Notes: a model not told the origin generated them from the letters alone. Counted from the first letter of the stretch, positions 12,860 to 30,100 are shown. The stretch is 64,000 bases of DNA from Asterochloris sp. CNOR1 (GCA_963969365.1 OZ017750.1:682001-746000), one strand, 5' to 3'. A program made the numbers and translations.

Positions 12860-15800
12860 ATGTCTGTAGGCATCGCCATACCAACGGCAGCCCCTGAGTT
12901 CAGCTCCCCTCACGTCTGTGGCTCGGCCGGCAGCTACAGCTTCATGAGTCTGCGCAGTAAGAAGCCCAGCAAGACCGACGTGTGCCAGGACTTCATACAG
13001 AAGCTCCGTGACCGGCGTGGCATCGAGTTGGAGGCTCCTGGCGTGATAGAGGGGATTCAGCAGCACTTTCAGCAGCTGCCCACCCGCTATGCCCTGGACG
13101 TTAACATCGGCAGTTTGGACGTGCTTAATCACAAAAGGCTGCTGGACAGTGCTAGGCAGGACCCCTCTGCCGTCTCTTTCCAAGTGCGGCCAGTAGATGT
13201 AGCGCCAGGCCTCCATGGCTCAGCCAACATGGACAAGCGCCCATCATTTGGGAATCTTGATTCGCTCACAGAGGTGAGCTTCAGGCCCTGCCTGTCTTCA
13301 AGTGCTGCACTCATGTTCATGCTGTGCTTGTCTGGGCTCAGATCAAAGGCTGATGGCTCCATTGCAGGCTGCCAGTCACCATGCGCAGAGGATTCCCAAG
13401 CCAGGCGCCTTGCCGCGGCCAGCCTTTGGTTCATCCCCCAACCTCCAGGTCCGTGCATTTCATTCATGCACTTTGCTTGCCTGAGGGCATCTGGACACTT
13501 TGTGCGGGAGTACACTCCATGTCTGGGCTGCATCTCAAGAGCGTCGGAATGCCTCTTGTGCCTTGAAGGGCGCCCTGATCCAGCCCCTTTTCAGAGACCT
13601 TGACATTCAGGTCGGCTTGGTCAGCAGCGCGAGCTTGCACAGGCTCGCAACCACATGCTTGGCATGTTGCTCTGCCTGAGCTGCCTGAGCTTTCCCCCTG
13701 ATGACTTCTTTGCCGTCTACTGAGATTTCAGCACAGATTCTGCAGCTGCACAGCATGTCATCATGGAAGCCCGCAGCAAGGTGATGCTGCTGAGGTTGCA
13801 CCTGCTTGCTCTGGTGCACAGAGTGCCAATGGCCAGCTGGCCTTTGCACAAGGCAGGCTGCTGGTGCATGGTGTCCAAATAGCTTTGCAAAGCAGTGCAT
13901 CCTAAGACCATGCAGCTTCGTAGGGTTCAGTCGCAAGCTGAGATGCCCTACTGGCAGCTGCAAGGTGACAGGCAGGGCCATGTATGGCCCTGCATGCAGT
14001 GCAGAGGCGAATGGCTGACTGGGACGGCACCTTTGTCTGACAGCTGCAGCCGCGCCGTTTGAGGCAGGCTGATTGGCCTCGGCTCACTTTTTGCATGTGC
14101 TGCAAGCAGCTGCGAGCAGTGGCACTGTTCTGCGTCAGAGGCTGGTGTTGTCTTCGAGCAGATTCAAGGGAGGCCTGTGTGCAGCTGCAGGCTCATCAAG
14201 CCGTACTTTGCGGTCGTCTAGGCGTGAGTTGGTGCAGCCAGTGTTGAGGGGAGCATGCTGCCGCTGCAGGCGCTTGTGCTGGAAGCAGAGGAGCGTATGG
14301 AGGGGCATGGGGAGACCCTTGGCAGGGAGGCTGCCTTTTTTGAGGTCACCATCGCATCTGTGGACCAGCCCAAGCTGCTCAGCAGGCTGTCAGAGGCTCT
14401 GGTGCGTGCTGGAGTCAAAAGTCTGGATGGCCATGCTGCGCAGGACCAGACGCGCTGCTGGGTGGATGCGGCATTGCTCAGCTGCTGGTCACATACGGCG
14501 TTGCTCAGCTGCTGGGCAAAGCTCAGCTGGCTGCGCCGCTGGGCTGTGTAGCACTGCTCATGCTGATGCAGCAAGTGCAGCGTCCACTCTCCACATCTTG
14601 GACATTTACTGTCACTATGGCTGCTGAAACCTTCTGTCATGCTTGAGCACTGCTTGTATGCTGGAGGCTCTGCCACAGACACAGGCTGCCAGGGAGTGCT
14701 GCGTCTGCACACACAGGCACAGGCACAGGTTGCTGCTGTCTCGGCTGCAGGGCGACCTGAACCTCAACATCTGCGAGGCGCACGCCTTCAACACGAAGGA
14801 CAAGTTCTCGCTGGACGTCTTTGTGGTCAATGGCTGGAGGGGCGAGGTGCGCAGCTGCATCCCAATCGGCTGGGAGCAACCGTCAGGACTGCCTCGTCAC
14901 AGATGCAGGGGTTGCTGCACAAGCAGCTGCACCAGTTGCTGCGCTGGCATCTGCACCACAGCCAGCCGCAACAGCTGGCTCAGCTTAAGCCGAGAGGGGC
15001 ATAGCTGATATGTGCTGTCAGGCTGAAGCAACCAGTCCCATGAGTTGATCGCTAAGGAGTGCAGTCGCAGTGCAGCCAGCCTGTTCACCTCTTCCCCTGC
15101 TGTTACATGGCCACCCCAGCACTGTCCAGAGGCTGCTGTGCCCATGGGCCAATCGCCATGCGGCACTGCTTGTGCAGGGAGCTTCAATGGTTGCTTTGGC
15201 CCTGTGCAGGGCACAGACGACTTGGAGGAGGTGCTCAGCGAGCGGCTGCAAGAGCTGCCGCCTCCATTGTCGCGGGGCCCCTCAGGGTCGGGGCATGCCG
15301 CCCGGCAGCAGTCAGCAGAGGATTTCAGCTTCCCAGAGGACATGGACACCAGCGCTGAACAGGCAAAGGTGAGGCGGCAACTGCAGCAACCAGCCAGCTG
15401 CAGAGGGTGCGGGAGGCAGCAGTTCGCCGTGTGTGAAGGGACACAGCAGACAAGCTGGCCTGGTTGGCGCACCTACGCTCAAGGCTACTTTTGCGGCAGG
15501 CACCCCGCAGGCTGTCGAGAGGCGCATCATAGTCACACTCTGGGGCTGCCATGAGTTGTTCCCTCTGTGCTGGCTCATCATGGTCACCGCTGCGAGTTAG
15601 GCAGGTTTCTCGACGCAACTCAGTCCTTGCCTGCCTGTACTGGTCTCCTTGCACACCGGAATACTGCCTGCAAGACATGCGTGTCAGGCCCTACCATATA
15701 GCTAACACCCTGCTGGTGCCCCACCTGCCTTTTTCTGCAGCCAGACCTGCAGGGCAGCAGCGCTCGATGGACTGCAATTTGCCAGTGTGGCACATGCCGG

Positions 15801-18617
15801 CCAGCGTCCTGGCATAGGCTGACGCTTGGCTTGCCTGTGTGTGCACCTCGTTCTGCTGCACAACAGTGCCCCTGGATGGCGCAGAAGCTGATTGTGCGCA
15901 TGCTTGCTTTCTTCCTGCTATCGCCTGGGCGCCCGCTGATGCCCCTGCTTGCTTCGCCCCGCAGCCAGACCTGCAGCACAACAGCGCCCCGGGCCTCCTG
16001 GACTGCTACTTTGGCACATGTATGCCCTTGCTCTGCATTGCCTGTGCGCTTGCTGACGCCCCTGCTTGCCATTCCTTCCAGCCGGACCTGCAGCGCGACA
16101 GTGCCCCCGGCCCCCTGGACGACTGGGAGGTGGACCCGGCAGAGATCCAGTTCCATGAGAAGATCGCCAGCGGCGCATTCGGGGATCTCTACAGGGGCAC
16201 CTACTGCGGGCAGGACGTGGCCATCAAGATTGTGCGCAACGTCCAGAATGACACTGCACAATTCCAGGAGTTCTTGCAGGTGTGCTGGGGCTGCATGGCC
16301 TGGCCCAGCCTTGCTCACATCAGTGCATTGCAGCTGTATGCACCACACTGTGCAGTGCCAAGAGTTTGGAGCAGGAAGGGCCTGCAGAATGCAAGGCTGA
16401 GTGCAGTCCCCAGGCTTGTGGCCGGCATTCAAGCTGCGCTGACTGATGCTGCAGCCAGGAGTCCTGGACTTGGTCTGCTGAGCGAAGTTTTCCTTGCTGC
16501 CCTCTCTGCCTGCTCTGACCGCTGTCCAGCCTGCCTGTAAGTGGCCTGCTCACCCCCAGCTGCTGGCTCGCAGGAAGTGGCCATCATGCGGAAGGTTCGG
16601 CACCGCAATGTGGTACAGTTCATTGGAGCCTGCACGCAGAAGCCCAACCTCTGCATCGTCTTCGAGTTCATGGCTGGTGGCAGCATCTTTGACCACATGC
16701 GCAAGGTGGGCTCGTTGTGCAGTGCAGTGCCTTGTGGCGCGCTGCCAGTGGCAAGCTATTGTTGTCTAGCAGCGGCCCATGGCACTGGCTGCTGCACCGC
16801 CTGTGATGTCAGCAGGGGAGCCTGTGGTGGGGGGAGGGGCCCCAGGCAGCTGTTCTATCCCCACCAGCAGCTGTCTGATGTTTCTTGACATTCTCTTCTG
16901 CTCTGCCGATTGGGGGGCCAGCTTGCTGCCAGGACTCCCAGCATGCTGGTGCTGAAGTGATGGCTCAGCGCTGCTTCTGGGCCTTGGCAGTGTTTCTCAT
17001 GGGCTGCTCAAGACACAATGCTGCCGTGGATCGCTGCAGGGCAACCAGCTCAAGCTCATTGCCGTCCTCAAGGTCGGCACAGAGGTGTGCCGAGGAATGG
17101 ACTACCTGCACAAGCGCAAAATTGTGCACAGGTGGGTAATCATGCGTGGCTCAATCTCATCGCCAGCACAGTGCAATTGCACAGTAGTAATGCGCCTGTG
17201 CCGCTGCATGCCTCCTGCTGTACAGCAAGCTACGGGTCTGCTGTTTTGATGTTGAGAATTCTGAGAGCCCCAGCCCCGTCCGTTTGAGGGCTTCGTGCGC
17301 TGCAGCTCCGCTTTGGAGTCTGCAGCACAGATCAGCCTGTGCACCATCACGACTTGCAGGCTGCCATGACCATGTGCCTCAGCATGAGCCATCCGGCCAT
17401 CGCAGCTTGTATGTGCCCATCAGGCCCTGAAGAGGCCTCCAGGCAGCAAACTCTGAGCAGCAAGCCAAGTGACCTCATGGCAACAGGCACTGGGCAGCAG
17501 CTTCTGGTCTGCTCCTGACAGTTTGCCCACCACGTTCTGCAGGGATCTGAAGGCAGCAAACTTGCTGATGGACGACAGCGGCATCGTCAAGATTGCAGAC
17601 TTTGGCGTGGCCAGAGTGATGGACACCCTGGGGGTCATGACTGCAGAGACTGGCACCTACAGGTGGGTGCTGGTGCTGGCCACCTGCTTGGGTCCAGGAA
17701 GTGGATTTGCACTTCTTGGTGGGTGCATGTGCAGCAGGAGCTGCTGCAGAGGTGACGGGCTGCAGAGCTGCTCGGGTGCAGCAGGCGGGGTCTGGGCAGA
17801 CAATGGCTTCATCTCTGTGTCCTCAGCAGCTTCCAGCAGGTCCGCCTGGACTCTGTGCCCCTTCAAGTTTGCGGCGTTGAAGACTGCAATGTCCACCTCC
17901 ACCTGCCAAGGCAGCTACTGCCCGACACAGCTGCCAAAAGAGGGAATGCTGATCGTCTCCTGACTGGCTGCAGGTGGATGGCCCCTGAGGTCATCGAGCA
18001 CGCACCCTACAAGGAGAAGGCAGATGTCTTCTCCTTTGGCATCGTGCTGTGGGAGCTGCTGACGGGGCGGGTGCCCTACAGCGAGATGACCCCCCTGCAG
18101 GCAGCCGTGGGGGTGGTGCAGAAGGGCCTGCGCCCCCAAATACCTCCCAACACGCCCCCCGCGTTGGCAGAGCTCATGCAGGTGGGGGTGGGTGTGCAGG
18201 ATGCAAAGCGCTTGTGGCAGGAGGCCAAATGTGCCCCCCCTCCTGGAAGGCGGGGCATGAGATGCCTGGAGGCACAGTCTTTGGGGACTGCAGACTTCTG
18301 GCCTGCGGCTGCAACCCTCGTGCACAGCAGTGGCGGGTCATGACATGGGAACACTGCCAGTGGCCAGAACGTGTGTGCACAGGCTGAGCAGGAGCTGCCC
18401 TCATCCAGGTTGTGGCTTGCCGCACAGAGACACAAGTGCTCTCAAGCACCTGCGCCTGGCTGTGCAGGAGTGCTGGCGACGAAACCCCCAGGAGCGGCCC
18501 AGTTTCGAGCAGCTGAAGGCACGCATGGAGACCATCTGGCAGGCCGCCCAGCAGGATGAGTCTCTGCGGCGGGGGCAGACAGGACTGCTGTCCAAGTTCC
18601 GCAAGAGCAAGGGCTGA
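12860..18617 (+). CDS. ACT-domain Raf-like kinase (plant STY8/STY17/STY46 type)
   Basis: Eleven exons encode 593 aa: 12860-13273, 13368-13448, 14270-14401, 14751-14846, 15210-15368, 16082-16279, 16574-16705, 17040-17131, 17543-17662, 17974-18181, 18468-18617. The N-terminal block ([33 protein letters not shown]) is the family signature. An ACT domain follows at about 185-241 ([30 protein letters not shown]). The kinase domain is about 316-565: [14 protein letters not shown] (K343), HRDLKAAN (434-441), DFG (454-456), APE (478-480), all key residues present. Plant STY8/17/46 kinases phosphorylate chloroplast transit peptides in the cytosol and contribute to chloroplast differentiation; the same role is inferred here. 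The basic Ser/Lys tail ends SKFRKSKG. Intron 5 carries an array of copies of the exon 6 acceptor. The gene follows the RCC1 gene after 123 nt. Confidence 0.93.
15741..16081 (+). repeat. Four-copy (about 117 bp) acceptor-side array upstream of STY exon 6
   Basis: The real exon 6 starts at 16082 with CCGGACCTGCAGCGCGACAG. Near copies follow an AG at 15741 (CCAGACCTGCAGGGCAGCAG) and 15965 (CCAGACCTGCAGCACAACAG). A further copy aligns near 15847, having lost its acceptor. Spacing is about 106, 118 and 117 bp. Between 15965 and 16082 the frame stays open and the distance is 117 bp (39 codons), so the 15965 site could act as an in-frame alternative acceptor. Confidence 0.9.
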
Positions 18618-20194
18618 AGCGGATCAGCGCTGCCGTGGCAGCCAAGCCTCGCTCAGACCCCGCAGCTGCCTCAGACTCGGATGGCGTACCCCACCTCAGA
18701 TGTCAGATGTGCAGAGTCTTGCCAGGCTCCACTCTCACCGCCCAGGACAGCCTGGCTGGCTTGCCCCAGCCGCCCAGATCAGCACTGGCCTGCGCCACTC
18801 CCCAGGCTGCCCAAATCGTGCAAATGTCCAAACTCCAGAGGCAGCCTGCCCTCTCTCTGTGCAAACTTCGCCCCGTTATAGTTGCTGTGTGTAGCCTGCC
18901 ATGCCCTGCCTTTCAAGGGAGAGCGCCAGAGTGCTGCACTCGGCGCCGACCCGCAATTTTCTAGGACCTAGTCCCCCTACCAATGGCATGGCCTTACCGC
19001 TGCAGCTTCCCCTCTGCTAGCCCCCTTTTCTCCTGCAGCACTGGGCACAGTGCTAGGCCGGCATGTGTCCTGCATGTCTGCTGTTGCCCCCTGCATAGTC
19101 CGCAACGAATCTGGTGAAGCAGCTCATGCTGTCAGCAACCCGTGTGATAAATCTGGCCCCAGTTCACCCAATCGTACCCTTGAACAACTGCATTGTAACT
19201 ACCCACATGTTCAGCCACCAGCACTGCACTGAGAGATGTGAGCAAGCACCTGTGCAGGCAATGTTGTGTCCACATGTTTTATGCAGAAGTCAAGGTGTTC
19301 AGGTATATAATCCCAACACAACGTGGCCCTGAAGCAGGTTACTTGCTGTTCAGGGTCATTGCTGTACATGTAAGACAAGTCTGCACTGGAGCAGCTGTCG
19401 TCGCCTGGACAATGTCATTGGGCAACATGCAGATGGAAAGTTTGCAAACCCTGTGTGACCGCCTCTTGATGCTGGCTGAGGGTGGCACCCTTCATCTTTC
19501 CCTGCAGGTCTGGCTGGCTGCAACCTTGAAGACGACAGCACTGTTGTTATTACAGCTTCAAACTGAATCGTGCACTGTGCTGCTGTCACCTACAGACTGA
19601 GGTACCGGAGCCTCTGGACACTTGAACTTTTCCAAGGTGAGATGTGCAGAAGCAATTCAGGCTGAAAGATGAATGATTCATTTCAGCAGTCACGCAGTCA
19701 AGCGCTAGGCACATCAGCGGTGCCTCGCTTTCCCAGCTTGCACATCTTTGAAACCCTTGAGAGGAACTGCATCTTCAGCCAGATGGTGGCGCCATAGCCT
19801 GGCGTGATGAGGCTGAAGACTCAGGACTGTGTACACAGTGCTTTCCTGGTATGAAGGGTGGTCACATGCAACATGTGCTAGAGGTGTGTGCAGCAGCTAT
19901 GAATGAATGCACAGCTCAGCAATGAGATGTCAGGAAAACCCTGTTGAGGGGCTGCAGGGTCGCGATGCATCATGGATGCGAAACTCATCTGGTCGTGTCT
20001 CAGACCAGAGCGTCCTGGCTAATGGCATGGTACAAGTGGCCGGCACGGGCCCCAGTGGCCAGGTGAGGTGCACAGCAGAAAGACAAACAACTACTGACTT
20101 CTAGGGGACAGGTGTGGCCCAGGCTTGTAAAGCCTCAGGGGGCGCCACAGGGCTCGGGACTGCACTGGCTCAGGTGCAGCCACAGTGCTGAGGC
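18618..20194. other. Convergent intergenic region STY kinase / thioredoxin reductase
   Basis: These 1.58 kb lie between two convergent stop codons. The region is less GC-rich than the genes and should hold both 3' UTRs. A TATATAA string at 19304-19310 and small ORFs are present, but none has codon structure, splice-compatible exons or recognised similarity. I cannot support a gene here. Confidence 0.5.
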
Positions 20195-24733
<4,539 letters not shown>

Positions 24734-24897
24734 TTTCGAACTTGCTCAATCTGTTGCTTTGCAACGTGACAATCTTGTTGCCTGGCCGCAACATCCTTGT
24801 GTGCCCTGACCAGCTGACAGGGCCCAGATCACGGAGCCAAGGTCCAGCAGCAGGGAGGACCTTCACAGTAGGATCTTCTGACAAGGGGAAGGAAGGC
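24734..24897. promoter_or_regulatory. Bidirectional promoter, NTR / prefoldin subunit 3
   Basis: Only 164 bp separate the two start codons of head-to-head genes (NTR ATG complement at 24731-24733, PFD3 ATG at 24898), so both transcription starts must fall here or inside the neighbouring UTRs. No TATA box is evident. A long minus-strand ORF spans the region but is not supported as coding. Confidence 0.65.
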
Positions 24898-26616
24898 ATG
24901 CCAGAAGGGCCTGGCGCAAATCCTGATGCGGGCGCAATAGCAGAGCCTCGCCAGTCTGTTCCCATCGCAAAGTTCATTGGCAATGTTGACAAGTACTTGG
25001 AAGGTGCGATCAGCTGTTTGATGGCAGGGTGCATGCCGCCAGGAAACAAGGTGATCATTGCAGCCAGCAAGCTTGCCTGCTGTCTGGAAAATCTGCAACA
25101 TCTGGCCCGGATCAGCATGTGCCTGCCATCTTAGGCAGCTCGCTAAGGTTGGGCACCAGGGCTGGTCCTGTGCCTTTGGCGTCCAGCAACATCTTCAGCG
25201 TTCGCGGTGTCGTCAGTTGCTGCTTCACCCCGCAGGGCGGACACCGGAGAGCGCCATCAAGGCGCTAGATGCAGACTATCGGCAGTATCGCCTGCTGGAG
25301 AACCAGCTGCTGCAGAAACGTGCGCGGCTGGTGGGCAAGCTCCCTGAAATCCAGAAAGCCAAAAATGCGGTGGAAATGCTGACAAAGAAGGCCGCAGATC
25401 AGGAAGAGGTGAGGCGATTGAGGCTCGAGCCCTGGCAGGCAGATGTCAGGGCTCTTGTGCCAGGCTGGGGTTGGGGCCCTGTCTAAACGCGCTGCTGTAT
25501 GCTCTGCAGCAAGAAGCAGCAAACTGGGGAATCTGGCTTTCTGCTTGAGCTGGTGGTGCAGGTTGTGCTTGTATCTTGCTGGTCAGCAGCAGCATGGCTG
25601 CTGAGGAAGGCATTGGCTGGGCTCAGAGCATGATGTGGCCTGCACCATGCTGAGCAGCGGCAAGATTAGGGCAGCTGCAGCAGCAGCAAGCCTGCCCAAG
25701 TTGGGGCCTTGCTCACATGTGCATACCCTGAGCTTGCTGGCCAGCAGCTGCCTGGCTCCAGCATCCTGCATTGCACATGATTGTGAGCTGAGGGTGCCCT
25801 CATGTGCTGCAGCCCGGATCCACCTGGCCTGCTCACTATTGAGCCTGTGCACATGGGCAAATGCTCGTGCCTTGGCAGTCAAGCAGGCTAGGACTCCATC
25901 AGACTTTCGCCATTGCTCACCCCTCCGTTTATGCCAGTCTTTGTGTAGTCACCTGCTGAGCAACATGTCTGGACGCTGTGCAGGCAGTGGTGGACTTCCC
26001 GCTGTCCAACACCGTGTTTGCGAAGGCCAAGGTGCCACCAGCAAAACATGTCAACCTGTGGCTGGGAGCCAATGTCATGCTGGAGTATGACTTGGAGGAA
26101 GCAGACTCCCTGCTCGTGAGCCAAAGTCGGGTGCTGCAGCAAGAAACAGGGTGCACACACTGAAGTCTGTGCTTTTGGTGCTGCTCATCCAGTATGACTT
26201 GGGGTGGCCAGGGCTGTATGGGCCAGCTTGCCATGTGCAAGAGTCCTGCCTGCCTGTGGGATGCTGCTTACTTTTGGCTTCTGGTTGATCAGCTATCTCG
26301 TCTGCTGGGCAAGTCTCATGGACATGGTGTTGCACGCGAGGGGCGCTGCAGCATGCAATCCAGCATCTCATGATGTGAGCATCTGTTCTGGGTGCAGCGT
26401 CCCAGTGTTCTCTTCGTTTGTGGCTGTTTTGAGAAGTGTGCCTGCTGCATGCAGAAAGACAATGTTGCCTCCTGCAAGGAAGCGCTTGACACAAATAAGC
26501 GGGACTTGGCCCTCATCAAGGATTGCATCACCACCACCGAAGTCAGCCTTGCACGAGTGTATAACTATGACGTGGCACAAAAACGCAAAACAAAGCCCAA
26601 GCAGGGGGACTCCTGA
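24898..26616 (+). CDS. PFD3: Prefoldin subunit 3 (VBP1-like)
   Basis: Four exons encode 190 aa: 24898-25003, 25236-25408, 25984-26115, 26455-26616. Prefoldin is the hexameric cytosolic co-chaperone that passes nascent actin and tubulin to the CCT chaperonin; subunit 3 is one of the two alpha-type subunits. Seen: the N-terminal PIAKFIGNVDKYLE block, a first coiled-coil helix (ALDADYRQYRLLENQLLQKR), the beta-hairpin region VPPAKHVNLWLGANVMLEYD, which is the subunit 3 signature, and a second coiled coil ending TTTEVSLARVYNYDV. The length matches animal VBP1 (just under 200 aa). The start is the first ATG in frame with the conserved block. All introns are phase-consistent. Confidence 0.94.
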
Positions 26617-27148
26617 CAGCAGTCCACACGCAGCATGATTGTGGCTGTAGACTGCTGCCACTGACTGATCGGCAACACATCATGCTCAAGCCATCATGCT
26701 CTATCAGATGTCAAGCAGGTGACGCTGCAATGAAGTGCTGAATGCATGCTGTGATGACTTTGTTATATGTGTGCTGCATTGATCCATGTCAGACAGCCCA
26801 CCACAGTGCCTGCCACGACCAGCGGGGCTACACAAATAAATAAGTGCTAGCCGCAAGCCAAGTCCTAACGCTTGGTTTACCCCGGGCCAAGAGCCGTCGG
26901 GGCAAAACCCAAGTCGTCTAACCAGGTGATGCACGAATGTGGCGCTCTGGGCATGCGCATGGCTGCACTGCACGTCGCTTGACCGGTCCTCCCGGCTTAC
27001 GACCTCCCTGTTTCAAGCACTCCTAGGCAGTTCCATGGCTCCCCAAGGGCATCGTCTGACTCGCTACATCGACCCTGAACACTCAGTAATGAATGATGCC
27101 TCATGACTGAGCTCACTCTGCTGCTGCAGCAGGCCAGAGTGGACGATC
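26617..27148. promoter_or_regulatory. Spacer and probable promoter upstream of the DUF5722-like gene
   Basis: This 532-bp gap between PFD3 stop and the next ATG on the same strand should contain the PFD3 3' UTR and the promoter of the secreted glycosidase. It has an AT-rich CACAAATAAATAAG patch at about 26831-26844. Two neighbouring potential hairpins follow: CCAAG...CTTGG near 26868-26884 and CCCCG...CGGGG near 26880-26901. I do not recognise an RNA gene. Confidence 0.4.
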
Positions 27149-30100
27149 ATGATGCCCAAGCAATGCCAGCAGGGACAAAAGGACCCACGGTGCACAGCAT
27201 GGGCTGCACTGGCCATTGCGCTGACTATGGCGCACCCTGCACAGGCGTTCACGTCCACGGGCTATGTTCCACCTCCAGCCAATCAGCAGATGGGTGTAGA
27301 TGACCAGGTGACCATTGTCATGTGGAGCATGTGCTGCCTGGTGGCAGTCAACAGCACACAGCACACACTGCCATGCAGTCTGCACACTACAGAGCTGTTT
27401 GTGTGGGGCCTCCTCCCCAACCGTTGCTCCCACCCCAATGGCCATAAGGAGGAGCACCTGAGCAGCATGCCCAATCATGCTAGTGGATCTTGCGATTCTA
27501 TATTGTGGATCAAGACTATCATGACAAACCGAAGTCGCCAAGGCCACTGTGCAGGAACCAGGCCTAGATGCCCCTGTAGAGTAGGGTTCTGCTGGCTCAG
27601 GCCTGAGGCTGTGCTGTTACCTGTGCTGGGTGTGGTAAACACTCTCGTGGCTGAGGTCAGCTGCATTCAACATGCCCATGTGCACATTTCATCTGACTGT
27701 GCCTTAGACCTGAGCTTGAGGCTGTGGGGTCCACTTGGACCAGTCCGTTCTTGCACAACCCAAGGCTGAGGCTCTGCCACATCTGTTCAGACCTGTGTGA
27801 CAATCCTGATTCTGGACTTTGGCACCCCACGGGAGATGGCGCCATGCACCAATCCAAGGGCTGAGGTTCCACCCCGCCTGTGCAGGGCTATGTGACACCC
27901 TGGCTGTGGACTTTGGTATGTGCATTCAATGGCGCATGAACAAAGCCGAGGGCTGAGGCTCTGACCCCCACCTGTGTACAGGGCTATATCAACAACCTGG
28001 CCCTGGACCTAGGCACCCTGCAGTCGCGCTATAGTGCGCTCCAGCAGCAGCTGGCGCCCTCTGTGCACCGATACAACACCTACTGGAACTCCTTTGAGGC
28101 CTCAGGGCAGCCAGCCAGCGACCAACCCCTGGATTGCCCTTCTGACTACACTCTGGTGCCTGCTGATCCCTCTGGCCTGGTTGCCAATGGTGGGGCGTAC
28201 AACCAGTTCAGGTGGGCTGCTGCAGCTGCAGCCGACCCTTGATGGCTCTGGACACAGACTCGCACAGGGCTGCCAGCTTGAGCCGCAGGGCACAGCACAA
28301 TGCAGTGCTCTTTGAAGCAACTCACTCAGCTGGCGCCTGGAGATGCCGTCCAACGTGTGGCTCCCGGCACTTCATGCCAACTCTGAGGCATGCGCAGGGC
28401 TGGTGGTCTGGGGTGCGACAGGAGCACACCCCTCGAAGCCACTGTGGGGACGGCTTTAGGCACCTCGGCAGCTGAAAGTAGACGCAGCTTGACAGGTCCC
28501 AGCTGTGCACACTGCTCAGATGGTCGGTGGCCAAGCCATGCGGCACATGCCTGTGCGGCTATTCTGTCAGCTGTTGCAGCCCTATGCCACACACAGCAGC
28601 CCTCAGCAATTGAGATTGGAGGTGCTGCAGAGTATTTGCAGCCAGGCGGCTATTTCCTGTCAGCACCACATGCAGACCGCGTCCTGCCTGCAGCAAAGTG
28701 CCAAGGCTGCAATCTGCCACCATATATGCATGCACCTCAAGATTGTGCTGAGTACCCTGCAGGTGCATGAACACAGCCCTGGCCCTCCAGTTCCAGGCCC
28801 AGCTGGCCGTTGACCAGCAACAGGGAATGCAGTCAGCTGCCATCATCTGGTGTGCACCCCCCATCTACCGCGACCCTGCCTGCCTGGGCATGCCGCAGGG
28901 GGCCATCGAGTCTGTGCCAGAAAATTACAGTACATCTTATCAACTCTACCAGGACGTCTTGTCAGGCAAAAAAATCCAGACTCAGGTCAGCCAGTCAGGT
29001 TACTGGAAGGCAGTGACCAGGGTTGGCTGCCTGCTGGATCTGGTGCATGTGCAGAAGCCTGCGGCCAATGCTTTCAGATAGGATTCTGAAAGAGTAAAAA
29101 GCTACAGGTTCCTGGACAAGTCCTTTTGGAGCCGTTAGCCACACTGTAGGGACAGGGTGACCAGCTGTGATGCGTTCGTCTGCTGCATGCAAGATAACCT
29201 GTGAGCAGGTTGATTCCTCTTCCCATTGCTGATGTGCCATGTGAGCCCCTCCCCTACCCTCTCCTTTCCACCTGCTGCCTGCAGCTTCAGATTGAGCCCA
29301 TGGCCCCTCAGTGCTAGAGCTCTGTGTGGACACACGCCCTGCCTGGGGGTGTTACTGCTGCAGGCCCAAACTGGGGCTGTCCTGGAGCACAGCCCCCTCA
29401 GCACTAAGATGCTCAGCAGACCCAGCACAATGCTGTCACCAGATTGCAAACTGAGTCTGTCTTGCATCCCTCCTCCTCCTCAGCACCGACGTGCTGTGTG
29501 GCACCTGCCCTGCCCTGGTTTGAAAGCACTACTCAGCACAAATTCCCGCCCCTTGCTGCCTGCAGGCCCAGGTGGAGTCCGTTCTGGAGCCCAGCCCCCT
29601 GAGCGGGAATGTGACTCTGGGCAGCATCACAGAGTCTGCCCTGGACGCCTCCGGCTGCAGCTGCGTGCCCACCGATGCAGCCATGCCTGGCCTGGCTGAC
29701 TTTGTGCGATACCTGGGAGACTACATCAACACCCCCAACGGGCGCTTCAGCTCATATATTGTGTGGAATGAAGTGGTGAGCTGGTGCCCCTGCAAAGAAG
29801 CTGTTGATGGTCTTCTCCTGGCTCATGCATTGTGGGGAGGTACAGGTGTGGCCGGTGCCGTTCTTCTGCATGCTGTGACTGGCAAGGCTTGGGAGCAGCT
29901 TCTTGCAGCAGGCATCATACCTCTGTTTGCTGCTGTTGTCAAGCCGAGCGCCTTTTGCCCAGGAAGTGTCGTTGCTGTGTTGCATGCCTTGCAGGCTGCC
30001 AGCAGCCTGCTGCTGATTACCCTGTGATGAGCTGTGCAGGCCAACTCGGTGTGGACTGACATGAGCCCCCGTATCGACACCACAGTAGCGGTCACACCCC

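Noticed and set aside
15741-16081. CRISPR-like direct repeats
   Set aside because: Units are longer (about 117 bp), degenerate throughout, contain exon sequence and lack unique spacers. The genome is eukaryotic.
15620-16432. 270-aa minus-strand frame over STY kinase intron 5 and exon 6
   Set aside because: It is antisense to the 117-bp array and kinase exon; the repetitive sequence keeps all frames open. No domain is visible.
19800-19900. C/D box snoRNA (GTGATGA box near 19803)
   Set aside because: No D box (CTGA) at a suitable distance and no terminal stem.
19238-20104. Possible small gene in the convergent spacer, with TATATAA at 19304
   Set aside because: Frames lack real ATG starts or recognisable protein, no splice-compatible exons were found, and a lone TATA-like string is expected by chance.
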